Assembly (NCBI GenBank): GCA_017451525.1
Contig: JAFTOD010000001.1
Coordinates: 372,001 to 436,000 of the forward strand
Source of the DNA: Paludibacteraceae bacterium
GTDB taxonomy: Bacteria > Bacteroidota > Bacteroidia > Bacteroidales > Paludibacteraceae
Length of the DNA stretch: 64,000 bases
Direction of reading: 5' to 3'
Position 1 is the stretch's first letter. The number at the start of each line of letters is the position of its first letter. A model generated the notes under the pieces. That model saw only the letters and a list, made by a program, of their open reading frames with translations, had not been told where the DNA came from and searched no databases. The translations under genes and the position numbers were made by a program. Positions 43,803 through 54,800 of this stretch are shown here, piece by piece.

Positions 43803-44357
43803 CTATTCCTCTGTTTCCACTGGCGCCTCTACCGCGGGGATATACATCAGCACCGAATGAATCGGGAAATCAGAATCACTCTCAACCGATAACTTCAGTT
43901 TCATACCGCCTCGCTCCTTAGGGGTAAAATAAATAGGGAAAGTCACACGGTTATAACCTGGATTGAAACGCATTGTACATGTAAGATTTCCTACAGTATC
44001 CGTTTTCAATAGTGCTTTATCAATATCAGCTGTTGTCAAGTACCATAAGTCCATTTCCGTAGTATCCCATTTCATTTCCACAGCCACAAGATTATTGGTC
44101 ACAGTATAGAATGTACTCGCAAACATCACAGTATCACCCAAATACACAGTATCCAATTCATACGAATCATCATCTGCATCATAGATAAGATCCAATGTAT
44201 CTTTGGCACCTACCACAGTATCACCCTGAAACTGAGGATTTACATAAAATTCCGAACGATAAATCTGAGGACTATATTGAGGCTCTTTGTACTCCAAACA
44301 ACTGGTCATTGCACCCGCAACAACCACTAGAACTAACAAGATATAAAACTTACGCAT
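43803..44357 (-). CDS. Lipoprotein of unknown function
   Basis: 184 residues with a clear lipoprotein signal (MRKFYILLVLVVVAGAMTSC, lipobox MTSC). The mature protein is acidic and beta-rich, with DTLDLIYDADDDSYELDTVY and a terminal VETEE. It resembles Bacteroidota outer-membrane-associated lipoproteins, but I do not recognise a family. It lies directly downstream of tRNA-Leu(UAG), whose terminator separates them; no independent promoter is evident. Confidence 0.75.
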   Translation of the reverse strand: MRKFYILLVLVVVAGAMTSCLEYKEPQYSPQIYRSEFYVNPQFQGDTVVGAKDTLDLIYDADDDSYELDTVYLGDTVMFASTFYTVTNNLVAVEMKWDTTEMDLWYLTTADIDKALLKTDTVGNLTCTMRFNPGYNRVTFPIYFTPKERGGMKLKLSVESDSDFPIHSVLMYIPAVEAPVETEE

Positions 44358-44383
44358 AATATTAAATATTAATTATTAATTAC

Positions 44384-44408
44384 AAAAAATCGGGTCTTTC
44401 AACCCGAT
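44384..44408 (-). terminator. tRNA-Leu(UAG) terminator
   Basis: ATCGGGT/ACCCGAT hairpin followed by TTTTTT on the minus strand. Confidence 0.85.
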
Positions 44409-44409
44409 G

Positions 44410-44491
44410 TGCGGCATAAAGGACTCGAACCTTCACTCCTCTCGAAACTAGATCCTAAGTCTAGCGCGTCTACCAATTCCGCCAATGCCGC
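44410..44491 (-). tRNA. tRNA-Leu(UAG)
   Basis: Acceptor GCGGCAT/ATGCCGC, discriminator A; anticodon stem CTAGA/TCTAG with loop CTTAGGA gives UAG; long variable arm; T-loop TTCGAGT. Confidence 0.97.
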
Positions 44492-44504
44492 GTGAAATCG
44501 GCTG

Positions 44505-44536
44505 CAAAAGTAGTAAAAAAATTACACATACGCAAG
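44505..44536 (-). promoter_or_regulatory. tRNA-Leu(UAG) promoter
   Basis: CTTG at 44536-44533, 20-bp spacer, TACTTTTG at 44512-44505. Confidence 0.75.
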
Positions 44537-44568
44537 AAAAATAGCAAAAACTTTGCTTTTATTAACAA

Positions 44569-45843
44569 ATGAGCGATACTTTTTATCATAATTTACCCAA
44601 CGGGGTGCAAATTGTCCACCGCAAGACCACTTCTCCTGTCGTTTATGTCGGCATAATGGTTGGCGCAGGCACACGCCACGAACTCCCCAACGAGAACGGC
44701 ATGGCGCATTACATCGAGCACTGCGTCTTCAAAGGCACTGAGCACTACACAGCCCGCCAAATCATCAATCACATCGAGGGCATTGGTGGCGAAATCAATG
44801 CCTATACCACCAAGGAGGAAACCACTTTCTATGCGGCCACCCTGCGCCAACACTTCCGCACTACCCTCCATCTGCTAGCGGATATGGTGCTTCGCCCAAT
44901 ATTTCATAAAAAGGAAACCGACAAGGAGCTCACCGTCATCCTCGATGAGATAGAGAGTTACAACGACTCACCCAGCGAACTCATCTACGACGACTTCGAA
45001 AACATGATTTTTGAGGGTAGTTCATTGGCTATGCCTATCCTTGGCACTAAGAAAACCCTTCGCCGCATATCTAAGTCGCCCGATATTGCGCTGAGTTGGA
45101 TGCAACAGCACTACCGTCCAGAGCGCATGGTGCTCTTTGTCCTCGGCAATGTCACTACCCAACAAGTCATCTCCGCCGCCACACGCGAACTTCTATCCAA
45201 TAGCCAATCGCCAATCGCCTATAGCGAAGCGTCCAATAGCCCGCAGGGCGTCCAATACCCCATAGCCGCTCCAGCGGCGTCCATTAGCGAAGCGTCCCTC
45301 ACCCGACTATACCGCCGCCACACCCACCAAACCCACATTATGCTTGGCTCGCATGCCTACCCTATCGGTCATCCCAAACAACTGACCATGTACTTGCTCA
45401 ATAATATCCTTGGTGGTGGCAGTATGTCCAGCCGTTTGTATCTCAGTCTGCGCGAGAAACATGGACTAGTTTATAATATTGATTCACAAGCAGTACCACT
45501 CAGCGACACGGGCTACTGGAACATCTACCTAGCGTGTGAGCCTCAACACAAAGAGCAATGCCTCGAGCTCTGCCACAAGGAACTCAAGCAACTGCGCGAC
45601 ACTGCACTCACATCCTCCCAACTCCAACGCGCCTTGCGCCAGTTGGAAGGACAAATGGCTATTTCCGCTGAGAATCAAGAGAATAATGCCCTCGCTATGG
45701 CCAAGCAAATGCTTTATCACCACCATGCCCCTGCGTGGCAAGACACCTTTGCTCGCATACAGACCATCACCCCCACCCAACTCCAAGACGTCGCCAACGA
45801 AGTCTTCGCCCCCGAAAAGATTTACACGCTATTATACGATTAA
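44569..45843 (+). CDS. M16 family zinc peptidase with repeat insert
   Basis: 424 residues. The inverted zinc motif HYIEH is near residues 47-51 within NGMAHYIEHCVFKGTEHY, with the distal glutamate in the EIESYNDSPSE region, as in processing-peptidase-like M16 proteins. The C-terminal half has NILGGGSMSSRLYLSLREKHGLVYNI, the family's R/Y-containing segment. Residues about 210-244 are encoded by a mini-hairpin repeat (45200-45300), low-complexity SEASNSPQGV-type sequence between the two halves, probably a linker extension. Exported or cytoplasmic location is unclear; no signal peptide is present. Confidence 0.93.
   Translation: MSDTFYHNLPNGVQIVHRKTTSPVVYVGIMVGAGTRHELPNENGMAHYIEHCVFKGTEHYTARQIINHIEGIGGEINAYTTKEETTFYAATLRQHFRTTLHLLADMVLRPIFHKKETDKELTVILDEIESYNDSPSELIYDDFENMIFEGSSLAMPILGTKKTLRRISKSPDIALSWMQQHYRPERMVLFVLGNVTTQQVISAATRELLSNSQSPIAYSEASNSPQGVQYPIAAPAASISEASLTRLYRRHTHQTHIMLGSHAYPIGHPKQLTMYLLNNILGGGSMSSRLYLSLREKHGLVYNIDSQAVPLSDTGYWNIYLACEPQHKEQCLELCHKELKQLRDTALTSSQLQRALRQLEGQMAISAENQENNALAMAKQMLYHHHAPAWQDTFARIQTITPTQLQDVANEVFAPEKIYTLLYD
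45200..45300. repeat. In-frame mini-hairpin repeat in the M16 peptidase
   Basis: Hairpins GCGAAGC (45224-45230 and 45287-45293), GCCC-gca-GGGC (45239-45249) and GCCGCT-cc-AGCGGC (45265-45278) are separated by GTCCAATA-type spacers. The reading frame is kept. Confidence 0.85.
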
Positions 45844-45867
45844 ATACACAAAACTCCCCACTCGCAC

Positions 45868-45900
45868 CGCACAATAACCGCACAATAACCGCACTATTCG
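45868..45900. repeat. 11-bp tandem repeat after the M16 gene
   Basis: Two perfect units CGCACAATAAC and a third degenerate one, between convergent genes. Confidence 0.85.
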
Positions 45901-45946
45901 TTACCTATACAGAACACCCATAGATGCAAAATATATGCAAACACAA

Positions 45947-45975
45947 AAAACGCGACCCCATTGGAGTCGCGTTTT
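45947..45975 (+). terminator. M16 peptidase gene terminator
   Basis: AAAACGCGAC/GTCGCGTTTT hairpin; usable in both directions. Confidence 0.85.
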
Positions 45976-46010
45976 ATTTGAAAATAAATTCGAAAAGATT
46001 TTCACATCAT

Positions 46011-48872
46011 CTAAAATACGAACTTTGCCCACGCTTGTTTGCGTTTCATCTTGCCTGCTTCTATATATTTGACAAGATAAAGATTACCCGACTGTAATTT
46101 ATCTATAGGTATTGCATATTCCGTAACCGCATTATATACTGGCAAAGAACATACCAACACTCCACTAACATTATAAACATTTAGGACACTACCAAGAGTA
46201 GGATTAGAGAGATAGATAATCGGAGTTTTGGTTTCCTCATCTATAGCAATTGGCAATTGATTCTCTCCTTCTTTACCTTCTTGCACTTCAATGGTTTTGA
46301 TTTCAATTGGCTCTGAAAGCGGAGATATATGCTCTTCACAGCCTTTAGTAATATCCGAACTTTGCACCGCGCAATAATATGTCGCACCAGCACTCAATCC
46401 TGTGATTTCGTATGTAAACAAGTCTATATCAGTAAGTGTCGCATCTATCGACAATTCCTTTCCGCGATAGATATAGATCAAGTTGCGAGCACATATAGCC
46501 TCGAAAGCATCCAAAGCTATGCCTGAACCGCCATTATCTGTGTAAGTTAGGCGCACACGTGTATATTGTGTATCTTCTTCAAAATTCACGGTAAGTGTTT
46601 TCTTCTTCATGGAAGATAGAATTTCAACACGATATTCTGGCAGAGCCATCCACTCTGCGCCATTCCATGCTTCCACATCTATATAACCCGTTGTAGCGGC
46701 ATCCGAAGAGAAAGCATTTACCCAGAAGGATATTGATTGCAGAGGAGCCATATATTCTTCAGTAGTGATATATTCCCCTGTGTTCTTCAGATACAATGCC
46801 TTCGAACCATCTGCCTTCGCCGAAGTTGTTGTCCGATTAATATTTGACTCCCAACCTTGTTCTTTGATGGCGTCAAATGATTGGAACTGCTCAAAATCTT
46901 GCTTGAAAGATGCCTCGCCTTCACCTGCTTGATACAGCGTCACATAGTACAGCACCGCATCCTTCACTGGCTTCCATGCCAATTGGAACGAGTAAGGAGT
47001 AATCTTGCCAACCGATTGAACCTCAGGCGTAGTAATATAGCTAGGACGTGGCGAACGACCTGTCAAGGTTACAGGGACAGTCGCACCCAATGTTGATATA
47101 TTCAGGCTACCAGTCACTTCATCGCATGACTGCTTATTGGGAATATAACTTACCCAAATAGTGTGCACACTTATTCCCTCCTCTGTCACCTCATATTCCA
47201 ATGTACGTTTCCATTCTGAACTCGTGCGTTTTGGATATTCATCACCTACATACACATAGAAACTACCTTTGGTAGTAAACACTATCGTATCAGAATTAAG
47301 TTCTTGCACTGACAAATCCAAGGATTGAGGTTCCCAATCTTCAATTTTCTTTGTATCTGAAACTGTAGTAGTTAGATTCAACTCAGATTTATCTACCGAC
47401 ATCTTAACATTACCTATACTTTGATAGATAAAGCTTATCATATTTCCATCATCTGCAATATCAAAAATATTTTGACCAGACAATATTGTTCCATCATGTA
47501 ATTTAGGAATAAACGTTCTCACATTTTGTGTTCCTGGATAGGGGTCTGAGGCTTTTCCCGACTCCGAGTTGTTTCTTTCTTTCCATGTTATTCCATTTGC
47601 CTCTTCCATATGAATTCTCAAGAAGTTTGGTCCATTATTAGGTGTATTTTCTGCCCAAGCTGCAGCAGAATAATCAATATGCCACACCAACATACCCTGA
47701 CCTGGTAAATATGCATCCCAACCCGTCTTTGTACGATACTCCAATAAGAAAAACTCCTTCGGAGAAGGACTCGAACCTAGTAAATTATGAATTCCATCTG
47801 CAATCAAATATGCTGAATTATAAGTTTGTAGTGGTTGCAAGAAGTATTGTCCTTTCTCCAATAATTGCTGTGGTTTCAGCCAACCTAGATAAAAACGCTC
47901 ATAAGCACTATATGTAGGAGGGGTACGTCCGTTATTATTGTAGTTACCACTACACATGATTGACCAGTTAGAAACAGTATAATATTTATAGTCTGTATCA
48001 TATAAGTCTGGTAAACCTAGTACATGACCAAACTCATGGCAGAATGTACCTATTGATGCTCGGCGTGTTCCTCCATTGCCTGAATACTCTGATGTACAAG
48101 CATAGGTCGCTAATAGTTTTCCATCCACACGCACATCCTTCCATGACACATTGCTCTTGTGAGGCCATATTGTGTTAGAGGAGGCTCCTTCTGCTTGGTT
48201 ATGACCCGCATAATAGACAAACACATTATCCAGCACACCATCATTATCCGTATCGTATTCATCAAAATCCACTCCACTATTAGCTGCCAACTGACATGCC
48301 TCAATGATCATTTGATAAGGGTTACGATCGTGACTATCTCCTTCTTCTTTCCCATAATACTCCATATTTTCGCTAAGGGTAAAAGGACCATATACATCAA
48401 ACTGCGGTTGGAAAATACTATCTGATGCTGCTATAAAGTAGTCACGGCAAGAACCTGTTGCATTATTATATGCATAGCCCGACTCATTAAGCAAGGCATT
48501 GAAATCCTCATTTTTTTGAGCAAATGGCAAATCTTTGAATCCCACCAACAGAACTAAACTCTTAGGTGAGCCCTGCAATGGGAAAGTAGCAGCATTTGCT
48601 CGTGGACGAATCGCCGCATTTCGACGAGCAGAAGCTATTGCAGGAAACTGCTCTTTGACCGTTTGATCTTCTACAAAGTATCCATTATCCAAACGACGAA
48701 GTGGCGTACCATCCAATGTGGTATAATACGCATGATACTCATCACCTACCAATCTCACAGTCATTGTCTGTCCATTGGGTAATGTAACTTCAAAGGGATA
48801 TGGAGTCGCAGTCACTGCCCAGAGAGAGAGTGACAATACAAGTAGCATAGATGATAGCAGAATCTTTTTCAT
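46011..48872 (-). CDS. Secreted M6-family metalloprotease with T9SS sorting domain
   Basis: 953 residues. Signal peptide at the start (MKKILLSSMLLVLSLSLWA). The M6 (immune inhibitor A-like) catalytic domain has HEFGHVLGLPD at about 279-289, with the zinc-binding HExxH and the following GLPD. The middle contains fibronectin- or MAM-like beta domains. The end (LNVYNVSGVLVCSLP to the stop) is a T9SS type A sorting domain, so the enzyme is likely displayed or released at the surface. Such proteases degrade host or dietary proteins. Own promoter at 48912-48943. Confidence 0.92.
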   Translation of the reverse strand: MKKILLSSMLLVLSLSLWAVTATPYPFEVTLPNGQTMTVRLVGDEYHAYYTTLDGTPLRRLDNGYFVEDQTVKEQFPAIASARRNAAIRPRANAATFPLQGSPKSLVLLVGFKDLPFAQKNEDFNALLNESGYAYNNATGSCRDYFIAASDSIFQPQFDVYGPFTLSENMEYYGKEEGDSHDRNPYQMIIEACQLAANSGVDFDEYDTDNDGVLDNVFVYYAGHNQAEGASSNTIWPHKSNVSWKDVRVDGKLLATYACTSEYSGNGGTRRASIGTFCHEFGHVLGLPDLYDTDYKYYTVSNWSIMCSGNYNNNGRTPPTYSAYERFYLGWLKPQQLLEKGQYFLQPLQTYNSAYLIADGIHNLLGSSPSPKEFFLLEYRTKTGWDAYLPGQGMLVWHIDYSAAAWAENTPNNGPNFLRIHMEEANGITWKERNNSESGKASDPYPGTQNVRTFIPKLHDGTILSGQNIFDIADDGNMISFIYQSIGNVKMSVDKSELNLTTTVSDTKKIEDWEPQSLDLSVQELNSDTIVFTTKGSFYVYVGDEYPKRTSSEWKRTLEYEVTEEGISVHTIWVSYIPNKQSCDEVTGSLNISTLGATVPVTLTGRSPRPSYITTPEVQSVGKITPYSFQLAWKPVKDAVLYYVTLYQAGEGEASFKQDFEQFQSFDAIKEQGWESNINRTTTSAKADGSKALYLKNTGEYITTEEYMAPLQSISFWVNAFSSDAATTGYIDVEAWNGAEWMALPEYRVEILSSMKKKTLTVNFEEDTQYTRVRLTYTDNGGSGIALDAFEAICARNLIYIYRGKELSIDATLTDIDLFTYEITGLSAGATYYCAVQSSDITKGCEEHISPLSEPIEIKTIEVQEGKEGENQLPIAIDEETKTPIIYLSNPTLGSVLNVYNVSGVLVCSLPVYNAVTEYAIPIDKLQSGNLYLVKYIEAGKMKRKQAWAKFVF

Positions 48873-48911
48873 ATTTTCGCTTATTTACGCAGTTTATATA
48901 CTAATATCGCG

Positions 48912-48943
48912 CAAAGGTACAAAAAAAAATGCACATATGAAAG
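48912..48943 (-). promoter_or_regulatory. M6 protease promoter
   Basis: TACCTTTG at 48919-48912 is perfect; the -33 region is weaker (CTTT at 48943-48940). Confidence 0.6.
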
Positions 48944-48993
48944 CATCAAGTACATTTTTTTTATATTTTATCATTTTTCAAAAGATCTACCGT

Positions 48994-49027
48994 AAAAAAG
49001 AATGGGCTTCAAAACTGAAGCCCATTC
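48994..49027 (-). terminator. Terminator of the SusCD operon
   Basis: Perfect 12-bp stem GAATGGGCTTCA/TGAAGCCCATTC, 4-nt loop, then TTTTTT on the minus strand. Confidence 0.92.
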
Positions 49028-49050
49028 CGCATTATTTGTACATTAATGTA

Positions 49051-50211
49051 TTATTTCTTATACATAACCTTGGTGTTCAATGTAGAAGGAACAGGGTTTT
49101 GGCCCTTATAGAAGTTCTTCTTCATTGGTTTCAAAGCAGAAGCCTCTGCAGGCTCTTCCTCTTCCTCTACAGGAATATTGGTGTACTCTTTGTGGATAAC
49201 ACGCAAGTCATATGGTTCAACTAAAGAAGCTAATACAAGTTGACCTTCTTCATTCTCCTCTACAGTGCATGCCAAACCATACCAACGATTCTCATTTACG
49301 AAATCATACCACTCAAGTTTAAGAGAGTAACGAAGTTCATCTGTCTCTGGATCATCGTAAATGTTTGCAAAACTTACGTTAGCATTTTTGTAGATATACA
49401 ATTGACCTTCAGACATCTCAATGAGTTGAGCACCCTTGTGTGAGTTCTCATACAAGTCACGGCCAGCCAGTACCTCCTCTTCAGTCTCACCGAAAAGTAA
49501 GCCCTTCCAACCATCACCATACATTTGGAGGTCAGTCATTTGACCAGCCTCAGCAACGTAAGGTTCAAGATCATTAACCAACGTATCTACGAAGAATCCA
49601 TTCTTATTGCCAACATAATAACCTTGGTAAGGACCATCTATAATCCAATAAACAGGCATATCAACCATCAAGAAATTACCAGAACCAGAGAAGCCTGAAC
49701 CATTGACAAATACGATATTATTATCCCACGCATAGAGAGAAATGTAACCTAATTGGCACTCATAAGCTCCGTCAGAAAGCTCAAGAACGGTATCAGTACC
49801 AGCAATCATAGTTGGATTACCAAACAGACCATAACCACCCAAAGCAAAATTGTTGAATACAGCATCGTTATTTACTTCTACCACACAAGTTGCTGGAGTA
49901 ACTTGTCCTACAGTTGCATCCTCTGCAGGTACATTCAGTGTAACGGTAATGGTAGCAGTTCCCAAACCTACGGCCTCTACGATACCAGAAGCATTTACAG
50001 TAGCAACTTCAGGATTGCTAGACTCCCATACCAATGGATAGGTTGCAGAAGGAGTAACTACAGCTGTCAATTTCTCTTGTTTACCAAGCTCCATTGTTAA
50101 CTCTGCTGCACTGATTTTCACAGTGTAATCTACAGGTTGTACTGGAGGTTCGCAGCCTACGAATACGAGAGCTACGCATGCGATCATCGCAAAAAATAAA
50201 CTCTTTTTCAT
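49051..50211 (-). CDS. Lipoprotein with bacterial Ig-like (Big2) domain
   Basis: 386 residues. Lipoprotein signal MKKSLFFAMIACVALVFVGC. Residues about 30-110 form a Big2 domain (LTAVVTPSATYPLVWESSNP, then GTATITVTL). The rest is aromatic- and Gly-rich (GYISLYAWDNN, GPYQGYYVGNKNG) and unassigned. It is the third gene of the SusC-SusD operon, where accessory surface lipoproteins usually bind the imported substrate. Ligand unknown. Confidence 0.85.
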   Translation of the reverse strand: MKKSLFFAMIACVALVFVGCEPPVQPVDYTVKISAAELTMELGKQEKLTAVVTPSATYPLVWESSNPEVATVNASGIVEAVGLGTATITVTLNVPAEDATVGQVTPATCVVEVNNDAVFNNFALGGYGLFGNPTMIAGTDTVLELSDGAYECQLGYISLYAWDNNIVFVNGSGFSGSGNFLMVDMPVYWIIDGPYQGYYVGNKNGFFVDTLVNDLEPYVAEAGQMTDLQMYGDGWKGLLFGETEEEVLAGRDLYENSHKGAQLIEMSEGQLYIYKNANVSFANIYDDPETDELRYSLKLEWYDFVNENRWYGLACTVEENEEGQLVLASLVEPYDLRVIHKEYTNIPVEEEEEPAEASALKPMKKNFYKGQNPVPSTLNTKVMYKK

Positions 50212-50262
50212 AACTTAAAAAATTAAAAGTTTAACATATCAGTTTGTGTACAAATAATTCTA

Positions 50263-51861
50263 TCAATTATTATCTAAAGCCATCTCTGTAGTAGGACGGA
50301 TGTATGGGTTGTAGTTTGTCTCACTTGAAGGAATAACAAATGTAAATATACGGATAGTACTTGGTACCAATGTCTTATTCATACGTAAGTGATTCTCACC
50401 CAGCGTAACGGTTTCACCCCAACGGCGGAATGTTTGCAAACCATAACCCTCGCCCCAGAGTTCCACACGCCAATTATAACGGATTGCTTCACCAAGAGCT
50501 TTATGATCCATTGCAAGAGCGTTTTTGTAGTCCGCATACGCTGTTTCAGCACCTTCTTTGATACGCTTTGATGTAATTTGATCAAGATAGTTCAACGCCT
50601 CTGCATCTTTTCCACCCATACGCCATGCGGCCTCAGCAGCAATCAAATAAGCAGTCTCAAGACGCATAAACACATGGTCACTCAACCAATCACGATCACC
50701 CTGCAACTCAGTAGAAGCTGCCGAATAGAACTTACCGTCTGGAGCATATTGATAATCTGCGGCGGATGAGCCATTAGCACGGTAATAATTACCCCACCAA
50801 TTTTCACGAATATCCCAACCGAGTGCTGTGATTTCCTTCAGAAGGTTTGCATCTATTCCTTTTACATCACCTGCAGAAGCATAGCTGTATGAATAGATAT
50901 CACATTGACCGAAGAAAGAAGCGAGAGAAGTGGTTGTTTCGATATTCACATCTTGCCCCCAAATCCAGTTACTATGCTTAACATCATTAAAACCTGTAGT
51001 CAACACTTCTTTGTTGGAAAGAAGTGTTGCAGGAGTTGTTTCGATAAGGTCTTCTGCTACTTCAAGTGCCTTTTCATTTTCCCCTTTATTGAGATAAGAA
51101 TAAGCCAAAATCATACGAGCCACATCCACATTAACTTGTAATTTACTAGCACGTGGCACAGCGTCATAAGCCTCAAAATAGTCTATAGCATCTAGCAAGT
51201 CCTGTTCAATGCGAAGATATACATCAGCAGCCGTAGCACGAGGTGCACCTAAAATAGTGTCTCCTAAAGTAGCTTCTTCTGTATAAATAGGTACAGACAA
51301 CTCAGTATAAATATCAGATCCTGATTCTGTCAACTGATCTACTGTTTTACAGAAGAAACGTTGCAAAGCAGCATATGCCCAACCACGCATGGTCAAGAAC
51401 TGTGCATAATAGTTACCCGCGAGATATTGCTCATCAGTCATGGTCTCTGGATTGAAATCCAACTCTGGATGACCAAATTTATCTACATAGTTGATACCAA
51501 TGTTACAGTGACGAATAACATTATAGTACAAAGACCAATAATATCCTGCACGTTGATATGTAAGTCCTTGCTCGTCAGAAACGAACCATCCATAGCGTTG
51601 TGATTTCATCGCAACATCACCACAAAGGAGATCAGTTGCAAGATCTACCGAACGTTGACCAAATACATCATGGTCACCACCATAGGTATAGAGTAATGGA
51701 TAAGTTCCTCGTGCCCACATACCAAGCACATCGTCCATTTCCTCAAATTGATCTTTGGTGATGTTATCACCTTGCGGATATTGATTCAAATCGCAACTAA
51801 CTAATGCCACTGCGGCAAAGATAGCCAAAATATAAAGTTTTGTTTTCATATTCTTTTTCAT
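50263..51861 (-). CDS. SusD/RagB family nutrient-binding outer-membrane lipoprotein
   Basis: 532 residues. Lipoprotein signal ending ALVSC. SusD features include DLNQYPQGDNIT after the lipid cysteine, YYNVIRHCNIGINYVDKFG, AQFLTMRGWAYAALQRFFC, AYLIAAEAAWRMG and a C-terminal LWGEGYGLQTFRRWG. It caps the SusC barrel and binds the incoming ligand at the surface. No carbohydrate-active enzymes are adjacent, so the substrate cannot be assigned; the nearby M6 protease hints at peptides. Confidence 0.96.
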   Translation of the reverse strand: MKKNMKTKLYILAIFAAVALVSCDLNQYPQGDNITKDQFEEMDDVLGMWARGTYPLLYTYGGDHDVFGQRSVDLATDLLCGDVAMKSQRYGWFVSDEQGLTYQRAGYYWSLYYNVIRHCNIGINYVDKFGHPELDFNPETMTDEQYLAGNYYAQFLTMRGWAYAALQRFFCKTVDQLTESGSDIYTELSVPIYTEEATLGDTILGAPRATAADVYLRIEQDLLDAIDYFEAYDAVPRASKLQVNVDVARMILAYSYLNKGENEKALEVAEDLIETTPATLLSNKEVLTTGFNDVKHSNWIWGQDVNIETTTSLASFFGQCDIYSYSYASAGDVKGIDANLLKEITALGWDIRENWWGNYYRANGSSAADYQYAPDGKFYSAASTELQGDRDWLSDHVFMRLETAYLIAAEAAWRMGGKDAEALNYLDQITSKRIKEGAETAYADYKNALAMDHKALGEAIRYNWRVELWGEGYGLQTFRRWGETVTLGENHLRMNKTLVPSTIRIFTFVIPSSETNYNPYIRPTTEMALDNN

Positions 51862-51886
51862 TTGAACGTTAAATGTTTAAGTTTAA

Positions 51887-54800
51887 TTAGAATGATACTT
51901 TAATACCTCCCATAATAGTTGACAATGGGCTATACGCGTGCGTATCGGATGAACCAGTAAACGATGTCATAGGGTTGTAACCCTTGCGCGCAGTAGCAAT
52001 AGCCAAGTTATCTGCACTTACGTAGAGATGCAAGCGGTTCAGTTTAATCTTCTCAATCAACTTCTTAGGGAAGTTGTAACCCACTTGGATAGAGTTGAGA
52101 GAGAAGAATGAGTTGCTGGTCAAGAAACGAGTAGATGGAGCATTTGAATAAATGTCAAACTCGCCTGTGCCATTCGACAAACGTGGGATATTAGAACCAA
52201 CATTATGCTCAGTCCATGCACTAAGCATATCTTTGTGCCAGTTATGTCCACCTACTGCACTATTATCCATCAATGCCATATATGTGTAGTCATATCCATA
52301 ACCACCGATTTGATAAGAGCAAGCTACTGACAAAGTCACACCATATACATCCAAGTCAATACCGATACCACCTGCAAGGTCTGGCAAATAAGATTTACCT
52401 ACGTATTGTGCAGTCGCCAAGGAATAATCAGCAGTCAATGTATCTGCCAAGAATTGCTCTGGGTTTTCCACACCTGCTTCCTCTTGATCCATTATCCATT
52501 GGTGAAGCGAAGGGATATAGTTAACGCCATTATTTGCAGTTTCAGCACCCAAGCCACCATCACGCGTATCATAATATGCTTGATAGAGTGCATTACCTTG
52601 ACCATCCACACCTGAGTAAACAACCGTATAATGATCATACATGGAGTGACCTACAGCCATCGCTCCTGACATCTTCTGACGAATAGGATTACCATTCTCG
52701 TCATAGTAGTCAATTGGCATTTCAATCATTTTGTTCTTATAGTGTGCACCATTCAAACGAACATCTAATTTCACGTTACGCTCATCCACCAAGTGCCCCT
52801 TCAATGTAAACTCAACACCTTGGTTCACCATCTTGGCATCGTTTGTTGGCAATGAAGAATATCCCAATGAAGGTGCTACTGCACGACCAAAGAGAAGATT
52901 GTCAGTAAGCTTGTAGAAGTAATCCAACTCTACATCAAGATATTTTCCAACAGAAAACTCAAGACCTAAGTCGGTCGTATTCGCACGCTCCCATGTGATG
53001 GAAGGACTACCCACCGAAGACTCATTGCTACCAGGCAAATTATCCACTGGATAAAGTCCAACTGTGTTAGTATAAGAATAAAGCGAACCTATTTGGTTAC
53101 CTAATACACCCCAACTGAGACGTAACTTACCATCTCTCAACCATTCTGAAGCAGACTCCATAAATGGCTCATTAGTAAATGTCCAAGCAGCACCTACAGA
53201 ACCGAAGTGACCCCAACGGTGGCCTTTCGCATAGCGTGAAGAACCATCGGCACGGTAGTTAGCAGTCAGCATATACTTCTCATCATAGATATAAGAGAAG
53301 GTTGCCAAATAAGAATCCAATGCAAAGCGTTCTGAATTACCTGCTGCCGTATTAGTTTGAATAGCATTGCTCAAGCTTAGACTCTCACCATCAGCTAAAT
53401 AAGCTTTATATCCGTACACATAACTTTCTTGATACAAATAGTTCTCATGACCTATCATAGCACGAATAGAGTGGTTATCTATCGTAGTGTTATACTCTAA
53501 CAACTCCTTAGCTGCAATAGTCAGCGTATTGTACGATTGTTGCAAAATTCGACCAATACCAGCCGCATCACCGTAGTACTTATTGGTCAACTGAGAGCCC
53601 AAATTATTGTTGTAGTACATACCTACATCTACCATCAGTTTGAGGTCCTTATAAAGTTTTAATTCTAACCCTCCTTGCACATTGACAGTATGTTGCACAT
53701 ACTTTTCTTTATCCAATCGAAGCGAACCAGCAGGATTAATACCAAAACCAAATGGACGATTCAACTCATTTCCATAGTCATATGCCAACAAACCTGTACG
53801 TGGATCGGTATATGTATTACCGTTCTCATCACGCAAGAACACTGGATAAATAGCAGGAATAGCATTTACATAATAGAAACCATTGTTCATCGCACCGCCA
53901 CCATCTTGGTTAGGTCTGTTCATATCACTATAGGTATACGCAACATTCAGATTACCTTTCAGCCATTTTTTAGGTTTAAAATCCAAGTTGCTACGCAAAC
54001 TTACACGGCTATAGTCAGAAGCTTGATAGTATCCTTCATCTTTAAGATATCCAACACTAGTATAATAATTTACTTTTTCAGTACCACCTGAGAACTTAAC
54101 ATTTGCATCCATCTTTTGACCGATACGGAAAATCTCATCCGACCATGACTCCAGATTTTCATAACCTGGACGGCGAGCGATTGTTGGATCAAAAGTTGGG
54201 TTTGCATAACCGTATTGTAGCAAACCGTCATTAATCAGATATTCACCTTTTGCATCCCAAAGATTATAGCCAAGAGGAAGACCACCGCCACCATACAATG
54301 CCTTACTTGCCTTACTAGCAGCTTCTTGCATACTTGACATTTTATCGACAAAACCATTTTGCGCACGGAATGAATTATACAAACTCATCCATGACAAAGT
54401 AACATATTCTTCTGGGCTAGTGATTACATCATACAATGGCAACAAACGCATATTCGCACCATACTTCACGTCAACATCAATCTTACCTTCTTCACCAGTA
54501 TTACCCTTCTTGGTTGTAATCACCACCACACCATTCGCACCACGGCTACCATAAAGAGAAGTAGCAGTTGCATCCTTCAAGATGGTAGTAGAAGCAATAT
54601 CACCTGGATCAATTGAAGAAATATCACCATCGTAGGTCACACCATCCACCACATATAGAGGAGTAGCGCTACCATTCAACGAACCCACACCACGGATAAC
54701 GAGTGTAGCATTGGTACCTGGCTGACCAGAAGTATTAATCACTTGCACACCTGCTACCTCACCAGCAAGCGCTTTAGAGATTTCAGTTGGGCTTTTCTTT

